A DNA stretch of 64,000 nt from Alcaligenaceae bacterium (lineage in GTDB: Bacteria; Pseudomonadota; Gammaproteobacteria; Burkholderiales; Burkholderiaceae_B), in the NCBI GenBank assembly GCA_030538235.1, contig JAUNUJ010000008.1:62001-126000 (forward strand). The letters are read 5' to 3'. The stretch's first letter is position 1. Every line of letters begins with the position of its first letter. Below the pieces are notes generated by a model. The model made no database searches, was not told the origin of the DNA, and worked only from the letters and a program-made list of their open reading frames with translations. The translations under genes were made by a program, and so were the position numbers. This document shows positions 53,770-62,339 of the stretch, in pieces.

Positions 53770-53805
53770 AGGCCTCGCCCGGGTATTTTCTGGCGAGGCC
53801 TTTTT
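53770..53805 (+). terminator. Terminator after smg
   Basis: AGGCCTCGCC/GGCGAGGCCT, ten pairs with an 11-nt loop, then TTTTT. Strong intrinsic terminator. Confidence 0.92.
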
Positions 53806-53852
53806 GTGTCAAGAATGCCGAACTAACTCGACTCTCATGCATTAGCTAATAA

Positions 53853-56558
53853 CTATCGTGACTGGCCGATGATTCTTCTATCGATATTCACTAAGGCCTT
53901 AAGCATCACTTGACCTCGGTCGACTACAATCTCAGCAAATTTTGCTTTTTCAAAATCGAGCGCCGCCTCTTCGCTAAAAAAGTACTCGGTACTAAACCGT
54001 GGACTTGCTCGACGAGATGACGATGAGTCCTTGACCAGATAAGGCAGATACACCACCTCCTGATTATTGTCTAACGACTTGGCTTGGTCGGCTTCATGAA
54101 AGGCCAGAACACGCTCAGCTACGCCATCAATCACCTGCAACTCGACGAGGAAACGTACACTGTCCTCGCCTAACAATGACGCTTTTAAGCTATCAGGTAT
54201 GATTACTTCACTCCCGACAGAATCAAACGCTTGCCCAGAAGAACCTTGGTGTTCCGAATTAGCGGCAAATAGTCCCTCCAATTCGACTTGAACTAAATCA
54301 TTGACCTCATAATTAATGATCATATAATCGCCTTGCATCAAAGAGCGGGGATCCACCGGCACCAACCTAAGCAGCACAGGCTGACCACTGCTCAGAATAC
54401 GTTCATTACTTTGCACTTGCCATTGCGCAAGCAAAATAGGTAACAACACAGCTCCTGCCAAAATCATCATGAAACTACTGCGACGACTTGGGATAATACG
54501 GCTTTTAATAGGCTCTTGTGCAAGGTGTGGATTTGATACCGACGAATCAGTAGACGGTTCCTGCTCATCATTCAAGAGCCACCTAACGGAAAATAAAGAC
54601 AGCACAAGAAAAAGACCACCGGAAAGCAGTAACAAATAAACCTTTTGGTTAAGTGGCAAAAACAGGCTGAAATAAAATTGACTTAAACTCGCCAGTCCCA
54701 AAACAGCGGCTAAATAATAAAGAGCCCGACTTCTCACGTAATAAGCCAAGATCATCAGCGTAAATGGTATCAGCACTTCAAGACGAGCAAACCACAGCCA
54801 AGCAACTAAAAGTCCCATCAGAATAGCGACGACAGTGCTGGCCACGCCCTTGTTTTTGACCAACTGTAGCAAAGCCCATAGAGGAAGCAAGGTAGCCACA
54901 ATAGTCACAATCCAAGAGAGAGAATAAGTGACGAATAATAAACTAAAGGATAGCTCATTAACGCTTAAGAAAATCTGCATAGGCATCAGAAATGCTAACA
55001 ACACGTCTTTGAAGACGAAATCGCCATCAGCGCCTAGATACATGCTCATATAAAAACCATAGGAATCAGTCACGACCTTGATTCCCCACAGCACAAAGGC
55101 AGTAATCAGAGCTAAGTGAACTTCTTTAGATCGTCTGAAAAACCACCAAATCAAGGCAATAAATATTAACGGAAATAAGAACCTCTCTTGACCAAAGTGG
55201 GACAGATACGGCAAATTTCGTATGCCACCTAAAAAGATAAAGAAACCAAGGCTACTGATAAAACGAATCCAGGATTCACTGCGTCTACGATATATAAGCA
55301 CACTCAGCAATAGACCTAAGATTGTCAGTATCTGAACAGCTAATGGGATCTCAGCGGATGATGTGTTACTCCATATCGAACCGTAATGAAGGTAGATATT
55401 TTCAATATTAAACAAAACAACGATCTGGTAGAGCACCAAAAAGGCATAGGAAATAAAAGCAGCCCTACTGTAGTACAGACCGATAAACGCTATCAGCAAT
55501 AAAAAGACAATCCCAAAATCTTTGAGTGGAGAATCAAGATACACCCCTATGCTAGAGAGCAAAAATGACATATAGAAAAAAGTGGCCACTAAAATTATAC
55601 TTAGTGATAAAAACACACTGATAGAGACCGGCAAGACTTTATGTATGACCGATTCGGTGGTAGTGTCTGTTTTAGAGAAAGTATCTAAACGCCAAAGCTG
55701 TAAGGCAAGCAGGGTGGCCACAAGCCAAACCACGCCAAGCAGCGCTAAAGTCAGCACAAACTCTGACATCCATTGATTGCTCTTCATGGATGTTTCAAGC
55801 AAATACGCACTAACCGAGGAAGCAAACACCATAACAGCCAACACTTTAAGTCGTAAGGGCGCTCTAGTCACATGGTTATATACTGTCAGCAATCCGGACG
55901 CTACAAATAGATGTAAGGCAAAAGCCCCCACAAAGACTTCAGCACGAGCAAGCGAGAAAATAACAATGGCACAAATCAAAATGCTGGTACTCAATACTGC
56001 CCATAGCGGATCTTGTCTAGCACGCTTTTGCTCCAAAACGACAAACAGCACGGCATTTAGAAAAGCCAGAAAATAAGTTGCCAAGACCGGCGAGATCAGT
56101 AACTGATTATTCATCAAGAATAAAGCGGCGGCTGTATTTGCAACCACTGCAGCCAAGGCGGAAATAAAGATATTTGGTGAAAAAACTAGCCAAGGTAGTA
56201 TCAATAAGAACCACAAAGCAAAGAGCTGCCAAGTATCTGCACCGCTTTGATAAATCTGACCGACTAGAGCGAGTAGCGCACCTGATACCACCGCCCCCAG
56301 AAAAGCCAATCCTTGGTACCACCAAAAAGCAGCAGGCGATGTCCGTACGCTACCCTCAGACAAACGCAAACGCATCGATAATAAAATAGCGCCTACTAGC
56401 AATAAAATAGCCTGCACCGAGATAAGCTTAGAATTAGGGCTGATGCTCTGCCAGTTCGCTGCAACCCAAGTGACAACACCACTCGACAGTAAGACTAAAG
56501 ACAAAACGGCACTCAACAGTGCCAGAAACTGCTTTGGATGAAGACTCAGAAGACTCAT
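53853..56558 (-). CDS. DUF2157 / DUF4401 / GDYXXLXY fusion membrane protein
   Basis: 901 aa from ATG 56558 (GGGAG 11 bases upstream); ATG 56600 would add 14 residues. More than twenty hydrophobic segments in two blocks: an N-terminal DUF2157-like part (VVTWVAANWQSIS, ALLALVGQIYQSGADTWQLF) and a central part like DUF4401. From about residue 715 one membrane helix leads to a periplasmic GDYXXLXY domain with PVDPRSLMQGDYMIINYEV and YFFSEEAALDFEKAKFAEIVVDRGQ (in part). In many bacteria these are two or three adjacent genes. Function unknown. It lies on the opposite strand between smg and topB and looks inserted there. Confidence 0.8.
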   Translation of the reverse strand: MSLLSLHPKQFLALLSAVLSLVLLSSGVVTWVAANWQSISPNSKLISVQAILLLVGAILLSMRLRLSEGSVRTSPAAFWWYQGLAFLGAVVSGALLALVGQIYQSGADTWQLFALWFLLILPWLVFSPNIFISALAAVVANTAAALFLMNNQLLISPVLATYFLAFLNAVLFVVLEQKRARQDPLWAVLSTSILICAIVIFSLARAEVFVGAFALHLFVASGLLTVYNHVTRAPLRLKVLAVMVFASSVSAYLLETSMKSNQWMSEFVLTLALLGVVWLVATLLALQLWRLDTFSKTDTTTESVIHKVLPVSISVFLSLSIILVATFFYMSFLLSSIGVYLDSPLKDFGIVFLLLIAFIGLYYSRAAFISYAFLVLYQIVVLFNIENIYLHYGSIWSNTSSAEIPLAVQILTILGLLLSVLIYRRRSESWIRFISSLGFFIFLGGIRNLPYLSHFGQERFLFPLIFIALIWWFFRRSKEVHLALITAFVLWGIKVVTDSYGFYMSMYLGADGDFVFKDVLLAFLMPMQIFLSVNELSFSLLFVTYSLSWIVTIVATLLPLWALLQLVKNKGVASTVVAILMGLLVAWLWFARLEVLIPFTLMILAYYVRSRALYYLAAVLGLASLSQFYFSLFLPLNQKVYLLLLSGGLFLVLSLFSVRWLLNDEQEPSTDSSVSNPHLAQEPIKSRIIPSRRSSFMMILAGAVLLPILLAQWQVQSNERILSSGQPVLLRLVPVDPRSLMQGDYMIINYEVNDLVQVELEGLFAANSEHQGSSGQAFDSVGSEVIIPDSLKASLLGEDSVRFLVELQVIDGVAERVLAFHEADQAKSLDNNQEVVYLPYLVKDSSSSRRASPRFSTEYFFSEEAALDFEKAKFAEIVVDRGQVMLKALVNIDRRIIGQSR

Positions 56559-56644
56559 GTACTGATTTACTCCCGTCAACGACGATTTAATTTCTACCAT
56601 TGTAGGCCTTTAAAACCACCATTTAAACTATTAGAAGGATAAAA

Positions 56645-56683
56645 ATGTCCACCCCGCTATATATGAAAGGAACGCCGGATTAG
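56645..56683 (+). pseudogene. 12-codon reading frame resembling the start of a monothiol glutaredoxin
   Basis: GAAGGA stands five bases before an ATG that encodes MSTPLYMKGTPD and stops. LYMKGTPD is the strongly conserved strand-1 motif of GrxD-type monothiol glutaredoxins, normally followed by xPxCGFS, which is missing. It is best read as a remnant left by deletion of a grxD gene, or as a chance match; a small hairpin TAACC/GGTTA follows. Confidence 0.35.
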
Positions 56684-56755
56684 CATAACCGCTAAAGGTT
56701 AATTTTGAGCTTATATGGCATTGACAATTCAACGTGATATCTATCCTTTTAGTTT

Positions 56756-56771
56756 GCTTTGGAGCCAAAGC
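56756..56771. repeat. 16-bp palindrome upstream of topB
   Basis: GCTTTGG-AG-CCAAAGC, a perfect 7-bp inverted repeat about 90 bp before the topB start, with no U-tract. Possible operator; no candidate regulator is seen. Confidence 0.35.
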
Positions 56772-56861
56772 ACTTGCCAAAGCCTTAATTACATGTAAAA
56801 CTGCACTGGATTATCAAATCGCAATTTTCTTTATTTAATCTTGGTCCTTTAAACTAGTTCT

Positions 56862-59492
56862 ATGTCAAAAACTCTTATTATTGCGGAAAAACCCTCTGTT
56901 GCTCTAGATATTTCTCGCGCTTTGGGCGGATTTTCGCGCCATGGCGACTATTTTGAAAGCGATGATTACGTCCTCTCATCGAGCGTCGGTCATCTATTAA
57001 CCTTGATTAATCCTGACGATGTTGTGCGCGGCAAGTGGTCATTTAATAATCTGCCGGCCATCCCAAAAAATAGCTTCGAACTTAAACCAATTGACAAACG
57101 AAGTGAAACTCGACTTAAGATGCTGCTTAAATTAATTAAGCGCAAGGATGTCGATCGTATTATTAACGCCTGTGACGCGGGCCGTGAGGGTGAGCTAATC
57201 TTCCGCTATATCATGCAATTTGCCAAGAGCAATAAGCCGATACTGCGCCTCTGGCTTCAATCCATGACCAAGCAAGCTATTGTCGATGCTTTTGATAATA
57301 TGCGCGACGATGAGAGCATGAAGGGTCTAGAAGCCGCCGCGCGTTCGCGTGCTGAAGCTGACTGGCTTATCGGTATTAACGGCACCCGTGCGATGACTGC
57401 TTTTAATAGCAAGGACGGTGGTTTCTTCAAAACCCCTATCGGTCGTGTACAAACGCCGACCCTAGCCATTGTTTTTGAACGTGAAGAGAGTATTCGCCAG
57501 TTTATCAGTCGTGATTACTGGGAAGTCTACGGTGAATTCGTTGCGGCCGAAGGAATTTACGAGGGTCGTTGGTTTGATCCCGAGTTCAAAAAAGACCCCG
57601 AAGATGCAGAGAAAAGAGATTCCCGCCTCTGGTCTGAAATTGCCGCTCAGACCGTGGTTACCGCCTGCAAAGGCAAAGCAGGTATTGTCTCTGAAGAATC
57701 CAAACCTTCCAGACAAATGTCTCCTGCTTTATTTGATCTAACATCCCTCCAACGTGAGGCTAACTCCAAGTTCGGTTTTACCGCTAAAACAACATTAGCG
57801 CTTGCCCAAGCCCTCTATGAGCGCCACAAAGTCCTGACCTACCCCCGTACTGACTCACGCTTCTTACCTGAGGATTACGTACAAAACGCTAAAGACACCT
57901 TGCGTCTTCTCAGTGAAAGCGCCTCAAATGCCAATCAGGGCCATCAAGTACATGCCGCGAAAATCATTAAGGAACAATGGGTTAAAACCAATAAGCGCAT
58001 TTTTGATAATGCCAAGGTTAGTGATCACTTTGCCATTATCCCGACGCTTCAAATGCCTAAGGAATTAAGCGAGGCTGAGTATAAGATCTATGATTTAGTC
58101 GTCAAACGTTTTATGGCGGTCTTTTTCCCGGCGGCTGAGTACCGCATCACCACGCGCATTACCAAAGTTGAAGCCCACCACTTTAAAACTGAAGGTAAAG
58201 TCTTGGTTAAACCGGGTTGGTTAGAGATTTATGGTCGCGAAGCACAAGGCAGCGAAGGCAACTTGGTGCCGGTAACTGAAGGTGAAAAGGTTAACGCTGA
58301 AAACATTCGTCTTGAAGCCTTAGTCACTCGACCACCGGCACGCTACACAGAGGCTACTTTATTAAGTGCCATGGAGGGTGCTGGTCGATTAGTCGACGAT
58401 GATGAGTTACGCGAAGCCATGTCTGAACGCGGTCTAGGCACACCCGCCACGCGCGCATCCATTATAGAGGGACTCTTAAACGAGCAATATCTACGTCGTG
58501 AAGGTCGTGAGCTCGTGCCGACGGCAAAAGCCCGTCAATTAATGACCTTATTATCAGGCCTCAATGTCAAAGAGCTAACGTCACCCGAACTTACCGGCGA
58601 ATGGGAATATAAGCTAAAGCAAATTGAAGCCAATCAGCTGGATTCCCAATCCTTTATGAAGGACATCGCCCTTAGCACGCAGACTATGGTCAGTCGTGCC
58701 AAAGAGTATGAATACGATACCATTCCCGGCGACTACGTCACTCTTAAAACGCCTTGCCCTGTTTGCGGCAATGTGGTCAAAGAGAATTACCGCCGTTATG
58801 CCTGTACGAATTGCGAATTCTCTATAACTAAACACCCGGGTGGCCGCACTTTTGAGCCGGATGAAGTTGAAACACTGCTGTCAGACCATGAATTAGGCCC
58901 ATTAAGCGGTTTTATTAGTAAAATGGGACGCCCCTTTAGCGCTATCATTCGCCTAAGCGGTGACGAGAAGAAGTTGGAATTCGATTTTGGTCAGGGTAGA
59001 GATGAAGAAGAAGAAAATCTTGATTTCACGACCCTAGTTGCGGTTGGCGATTGTCCTAAATGTTCAACGAAAGTCTATGACACGGGCATGAGCTATGTAT
59101 GTCAAGCAGCCACCGGCAAAGACAAAAACTGTGACTTCCGTTCAGGCAAAGTGATTTTGCAGCAAGAAATCACGCATGAACAAATGCAAAAACTGCTCAC
59201 TGAGAAAAAGACCGATTTACTCGAAAACTTCGTTTCCAACCGTAATAACCGCAAGTTTAAAGCCTTCTTAGTACTAGATGCCGCCGGCAAAGTCGGTTTT
59301 GAATTCGAACAAAGAGCCCCGTCCAAAAAGACCGCTAAAAAGACGGCAGCAAAGAAAGTAGCGGCTAAAAAAACCACGGCCAAGAAGACGACTGCTAAAA
59401 AAACCAGCGCTAAAAAGACCACAGCCAAAAAACTGCAACTAAAAAAACTGCTGCAAAAAAAGCAGTCGCTAAAAAGAGCAGTGGCTAATTAA
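56862..59492 (+). CDS. topB: DNA topoisomerase III (TopB), tail frame-shifted
   Basis: 876 aa. Type IA topoisomerase that relaxes or decatenates DNA. The toprim domain has IIAEKPSVALDISRALGG and NACDAGREGELIFRY; the catalytic Tyr327 is in LTYPRTDSRFLP; the gate domain shows PPARYTEATLLSAMEGAG and RGLGTPATRASIIEGL. Two zinc-ribbon-like regions follow (CPVCGN..CTNCEF; CPKCSTK..C). The tail repeats AAKKTTAKK, like histone H1, until 59426; after AAAAAA at 59427-59432 it changes to LQLKKLLQKKQSLKRAVAN. One extra A would restore TATKKTAAKKAVAKKSSG with a stop at 59488, so a one-base deletion or sequencing error is likely. Confidence 0.93.
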   Translation: MSKTLIIAEKPSVALDISRALGGFSRHGDYFESDDYVLSSSVGHLLTLINPDDVVRGKWSFNNLPAIPKNSFELKPIDKRSETRLKMLLKLIKRKDVDRIINACDAGREGELIFRYIMQFAKSNKPILRLWLQSMTKQAIVDAFDNMRDDESMKGLEAAARSRAEADWLIGINGTRAMTAFNSKDGGFFKTPIGRVQTPTLAIVFEREESIRQFISRDYWEVYGEFVAAEGIYEGRWFDPEFKKDPEDAEKRDSRLWSEIAAQTVVTACKGKAGIVSEESKPSRQMSPALFDLTSLQREANSKFGFTAKTTLALAQALYERHKVLTYPRTDSRFLPEDYVQNAKDTLRLLSESASNANQGHQVHAAKIIKEQWVKTNKRIFDNAKVSDHFAIIPTLQMPKELSEAEYKIYDLVVKRFMAVFFPAAEYRITTRITKVEAHHFKTEGKVLVKPGWLEIYGREAQGSEGNLVPVTEGEKVNAENIRLEALVTRPPARYTEATLLSAMEGAGRLVDDDELREAMSERGLGTPATRASIIEGLLNEQYLRREGRELVPTAKARQLMTLLSGLNVKELTSPELTGEWEYKLKQIEANQLDSQSFMKDIALSTQTMVSRAKEYEYDTIPGDYVTLKTPCPVCGNVVKENYRRYACTNCEFSITKHPGGRTFEPDEVETLLSDHELGPLSGFISKMGRPFSAIIRLSGDEKKLEFDFGQGRDEEEENLDFTTLVAVGDCPKCSTKVYDTGMSYVCQAATGKDKNCDFRSGKVILQQEITHEQMQKLLTEKKTDLLENFVSNRNNRKFKAFLVLDAAGKVGFEFEQRAPSKKTAKKTAAKKVAAKKTTAKKTTAKKTSAKKTTAKKLQLKKLLQKKQSLKRAVAN

Positions 59493-59505
59493 GACCACGT
59501 TAACT

Positions 59506-60867
59506 ATGAAAGAACTAATTCACAAATACAATATTCCGGGTCCCCGCTATACCAGTTATCCCACCGTTCCTTATTGGGATAACAATAGCTTTACACCTGA
59601 AACCTATTTAGAAACGCTTAAACGCAGCTTTAAAGAGTCTAATGCTAAACAAGGTATTAGTCTGTATATTCACCTGCCATTTTGCGAGAGTCTCTGTACC
59701 TTCTGTGCCTGTCATAAGCGCATTACTAAAAAGCATTCAGTTGAAGCCCCGTACATTGACGCAGTGATTAAAGAGTGGAATTTATACCTCGAATTACTCG
59801 AAGAAAAACCCCTTATCAGTGAAATTCACTTAGGCGGCGGGACTCCAACGTTCTTTGCCATGGAGCAATTAGAGCGTCTTTTGAATCATTTGTTCGAGAC
59901 CTCTGATATCGCTGAAAATCATACCTTCAGCTTTGAAGGACACCCAAATAATACCCGTCTTGAACACCTTGAAGGTTTATACAAACTTGGTTTCCGTCGT
60001 TGTAGTTTTGGAGTGCAGGATTATGATGATCGCGTACAAATCGCCATTAATCGTATTCAACCCTATGAAAACGTTTTAAATGTCACCGAAGCGGCACGTA
60101 AAATCGGCTACACCAGCGTTAGTCATGACTTGGTGTTTGGCCTACCGTTCCAGACTTGGAAAGGCATGGAACGCACTATACGTCGAACCTTAGAGCTTAA
60201 ACCTGATCGCTTAGCCTTTTATTCCTACGCTCATGTACCCTGGATCAAAGGCGTTGGACAGCGCGGTTTTGATGAAAATGACTTACCCTCAGGTGAGGAA
60301 AAACGTACGCTTTATGAAAATGGCAAGGAACTCCTAGAGGAGCTTGGTTATGTTGAGGTTGGTATGGACCACTTCTCCCTGCCTAGCGACAGCCTTTATC
60401 AATCCATGATCGACAAAACCATTCATCGCAATTTTATGGGTTATAGTTCCTCCTCGACTCAAGTCATGATCGGCTTAGGTATGTCCTCTATCAGTGATAC
60501 CTGGTATGGTTTTGCACAAAATGAGAGAGAATTAGAGGCGTATTATGATCGTCTAGAGCAAAATGAAATTCCCCTAATGCGCGGTCATGTATTGAACACA
60601 GAGGATCTCATTATCCGCCGACATATTTTAAACTTAATGTGTTTATTAGAAACTTCTTGGGAAAACCCCGAAGAGCAATTCAGCGAATTACCGGATACGC
60701 TTGAGCGACTCAAAGAAATGGAGCATGACGGCTTATTAGAGATTAGTGATAGCGGTCTAAAAATCACCGAAAAAGGTCGTATTTTTGCCCGTAATATTTG
60801 CATGACCTTTGATCTCAGAATGTTGAGAGACAAACCCGAAACACGTATTTTTTCAATGACAGTTTAA
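59506..60867 (+). CDS. hemN: Oxygen-independent coproporphyrinogen III oxidase
   Basis: 453 aa. Radical SAM enzyme that decarboxylates coproporphyrinogen III to protoporphyrinogen IX without oxygen. The cluster ligands are in FCESLCTFCACHK (Cys60, Cys64, Cys67, with Cys69 as in HemN), preceded by the SAM-site YIHLPF. EIHLGGGTPTFF, RCSFGVQDYDDRVQ and HDLVFGLPFQTW follow, and the C-terminal HemN domain (NFMGYSSSSTQVMIGLGMSSIS in part) completes a true HemN and not a HemW. Thirteen bases after topB and eight before the likely start region of the methyltransferase. Heme supply without air fits the ttr operon. Confidence 0.93.
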   Translation: MKELIHKYNIPGPRYTSYPTVPYWDNNSFTPETYLETLKRSFKESNAKQGISLYIHLPFCESLCTFCACHKRITKKHSVEAPYIDAVIKEWNLYLELLEEKPLISEIHLGGGTPTFFAMEQLERLLNHLFETSDIAENHTFSFEGHPNNTRLEHLEGLYKLGFRRCSFGVQDYDDRVQIAINRIQPYENVLNVTEAARKIGYTSVSHDLVFGLPFQTWKGMERTIRRTLELKPDRLAFYSYAHVPWIKGVGQRGFDENDLPSGEEKRTLYENGKELLEELGYVEVGMDHFSLPSDSLYQSMIDKTIHRNFMGYSSSSTQVMIGLGMSSISDTWYGFAQNERELEAYYDRLEQNEIPLMRGHVLNTEDLIIRRHILNLMCLLETSWENPEEQFSELPDTLERLKEMEHDGLLEISDSGLKITEKGRIFARNICMTFDLRMLRDKPETRIFSMTV

Positions 60868-60884
60868 ACAGTGAATTGTGGTCG

Positions 60885-61709
60885 ATGAGTTTAATTCCGG
60901 AAATTAAAGAACAACAATCGGTAGAGCTTCTGAAAGCCCTACATATTTTAACGCGCGACGGCAAAATCAATCAGGACAGCCGTCGCAAGTTAAAGCAGGT
61001 TTACCACCTCTACAACTTCATTGAACCCCTAATGCATAAGGTTCTAGAAGAACAAAAGCAATTACTCTTAGTGGATCACGGTGCCGGTAAATCCTATCTG
61101 GGCTTTATTCTTTATGACCTACTGTTAAAGAACTATCCCGAAGCCCATGTTTACGGGATTGAATTTAGAGAACAACTGGTTAAAAGCTCCGAAGACTTGG
61201 CTAAAAAACTCGGCTTTTCTGATGGCATGAGCTTTAAGGCGATGAGCGTTGAAGAAGCGATGAGCTCAAGTGATATTCCGCCTCGGGTTGATATCACGAC
61301 TGCCTTACATGCCTGTGATACGGCGACCGACGATGCCATTCGCTTCGCTCTAGAACGTCAATCTAAATACATCGTCCTGGTTCCTTGCTGTCAGGCAGAA
61401 GTCGCTGCGCATATGCGTCAAAACAAAAACGCCGCTTTGCGCCAAAGCAGTTTAAGCGAAATCTGGCGCCACCCTATTCATACCCGTGAATTTGGCAGTC
61501 ATATCACCAATGTCTTACGTTGTCTGCAGTTAGAAGCGCGGGGCTATCAAGTGACGGTAACTGAACTGGTAGGCTGGGAACATTCGATGAAAAATGAGTT
61601 AATCATTGCTCGCAAAGTGGCTAATTTCAAAAAAAGCGCTCGAGAACGTCAATTGGACATCATGAAAGAGTTCGGTCTTGAGGGCATGACAGAGCGTTTT
61701 GCTTATTAG
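60885..61709 (+). CDS. SAM-dependent methyltransferase, substrate unknown
   Basis: 274 aa from ATG 60885; TTG 60876 is in frame. A Rossmann methyltransferase: motif I in LLLVDHGAGKSYLGFILYDLL, with DHGAGKS in place of the usual DxGxGxG, and ITTALHACDTATDDAI and VLVPCCQAEVA as later motifs. Two helices precede the fold (LKQVYHLYNFIEPLMHKVLEEQ). The VPCCQ segment with HACDTATDDAI is typical of the Methyltransf_32 group, often RNA-related. It follows hemN by 17 bp, so both are co-transcribed, but no link to heme is evident. Confidence 0.8.
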   Translation: MSLIPEIKEQQSVELLKALHILTRDGKINQDSRRKLKQVYHLYNFIEPLMHKVLEEQKQLLLVDHGAGKSYLGFILYDLLLKNYPEAHVYGIEFREQLVKSSEDLAKKLGFSDGMSFKAMSVEEAMSSSDIPPRVDITTALHACDTATDDAIRFALERQSKYIVLVPCCQAEVAAHMRQNKNAALRQSSLSEIWRHPIHTREFGSHITNVLRCLQLEARGYQVTVTELVGWEHSMKNELIIARKVANFKKSARERQLDIMKEFGLEGMTERFAY

Positions 61710-61807
61710 TTACTTTCATAAAGCCCTAAAAGCTATCCTAAGAAACTCTTAAATACAGACTCACTCTGTTAAAATCGATTTTTAAGCTCACTAAAGGATG
61801 CAGTCAT

Positions 61808-62167
61808 ATGTCAGCAATTGAACGTAAACACAGCGGCCCATTAATGTCTAAAATCGTGATCAATAACGGCACTGTTTATTTATCCGGAGTGGTGCCTGCG
61901 CCGGAAGCCGAAGGCAAAGACATCGCGACTCAATGCCAAAATGTTCTGGAACAAATTGAGGCCCTCTTAAGCGAAGCCGGTACTGACAAAAGCCGTTTAC
62001 TGACAGCACAAATCTGGCTTACTGATATCGAACATGATTTTTCCACCATGAATGGTGCTTGGGAAGCTTGGCTTGATCCTAATGGCATCCCTACCCGAGC
62101 CACTGTCGAAGCAAAATTAGCACGCCCTACGATTAATATTGAAATCCAAGTAACAGCCGCACTGTAA
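61808..62167 (+). CDS. ridA: RidA family reactive-intermediate deaminase
   Basis: 119 aa. RidA proteins hydrolyse enamine/imine intermediates from PLP enzymes. GTVYLSGVVP, QIEALLSEAGTDKSRLLTAQIWLTDI (in part), NGAWEAWLDPNGIPTRATVEAKLARP are family marks; the Arg in PTRATVE (near 97) is the carboxylate-binding residue of active members. AAAGGAT lies nine bases before the ATG at 61808. Subfamily cannot be fixed; several Rid subfamilies lack shown activity. Confidence 0.9.
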   Translation: MSAIERKHSGPLMSKIVINNGTVYLSGVVPAPEAEGKDIATQCQNVLEQIEALLSEAGTDKSRLLTAQIWLTDIEHDFSTMNGAWEAWLDPNGIPTRATVEAKLARPTINIEIQVTAAL

Positions 62168-62207
62168 AGGCATTAGCTTAAGTTTAAATATACTATTCAA
62201 TAAACAT

Positions 62208-62238
62208 CGACTCCTGACCATTGCCATGGCACGAGTCG
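62208..62238 (+). terminator. Weak hairpin after ridA
   Basis: CGACTC/GAGTCG around a 19-nt loop followed by CTTTGTTTT; modest terminator candidate. Confidence 0.35.
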
Positions 62239-62339
62239 CTTTGTTTTGCATAAGCTCCTTGTTACAGCGGTTTTTCGTTTTAGTGGTGAAAAATTCCTGA
62301 TTTAATTCATCACGTCTATTATTTTATGGAGACTACAGG

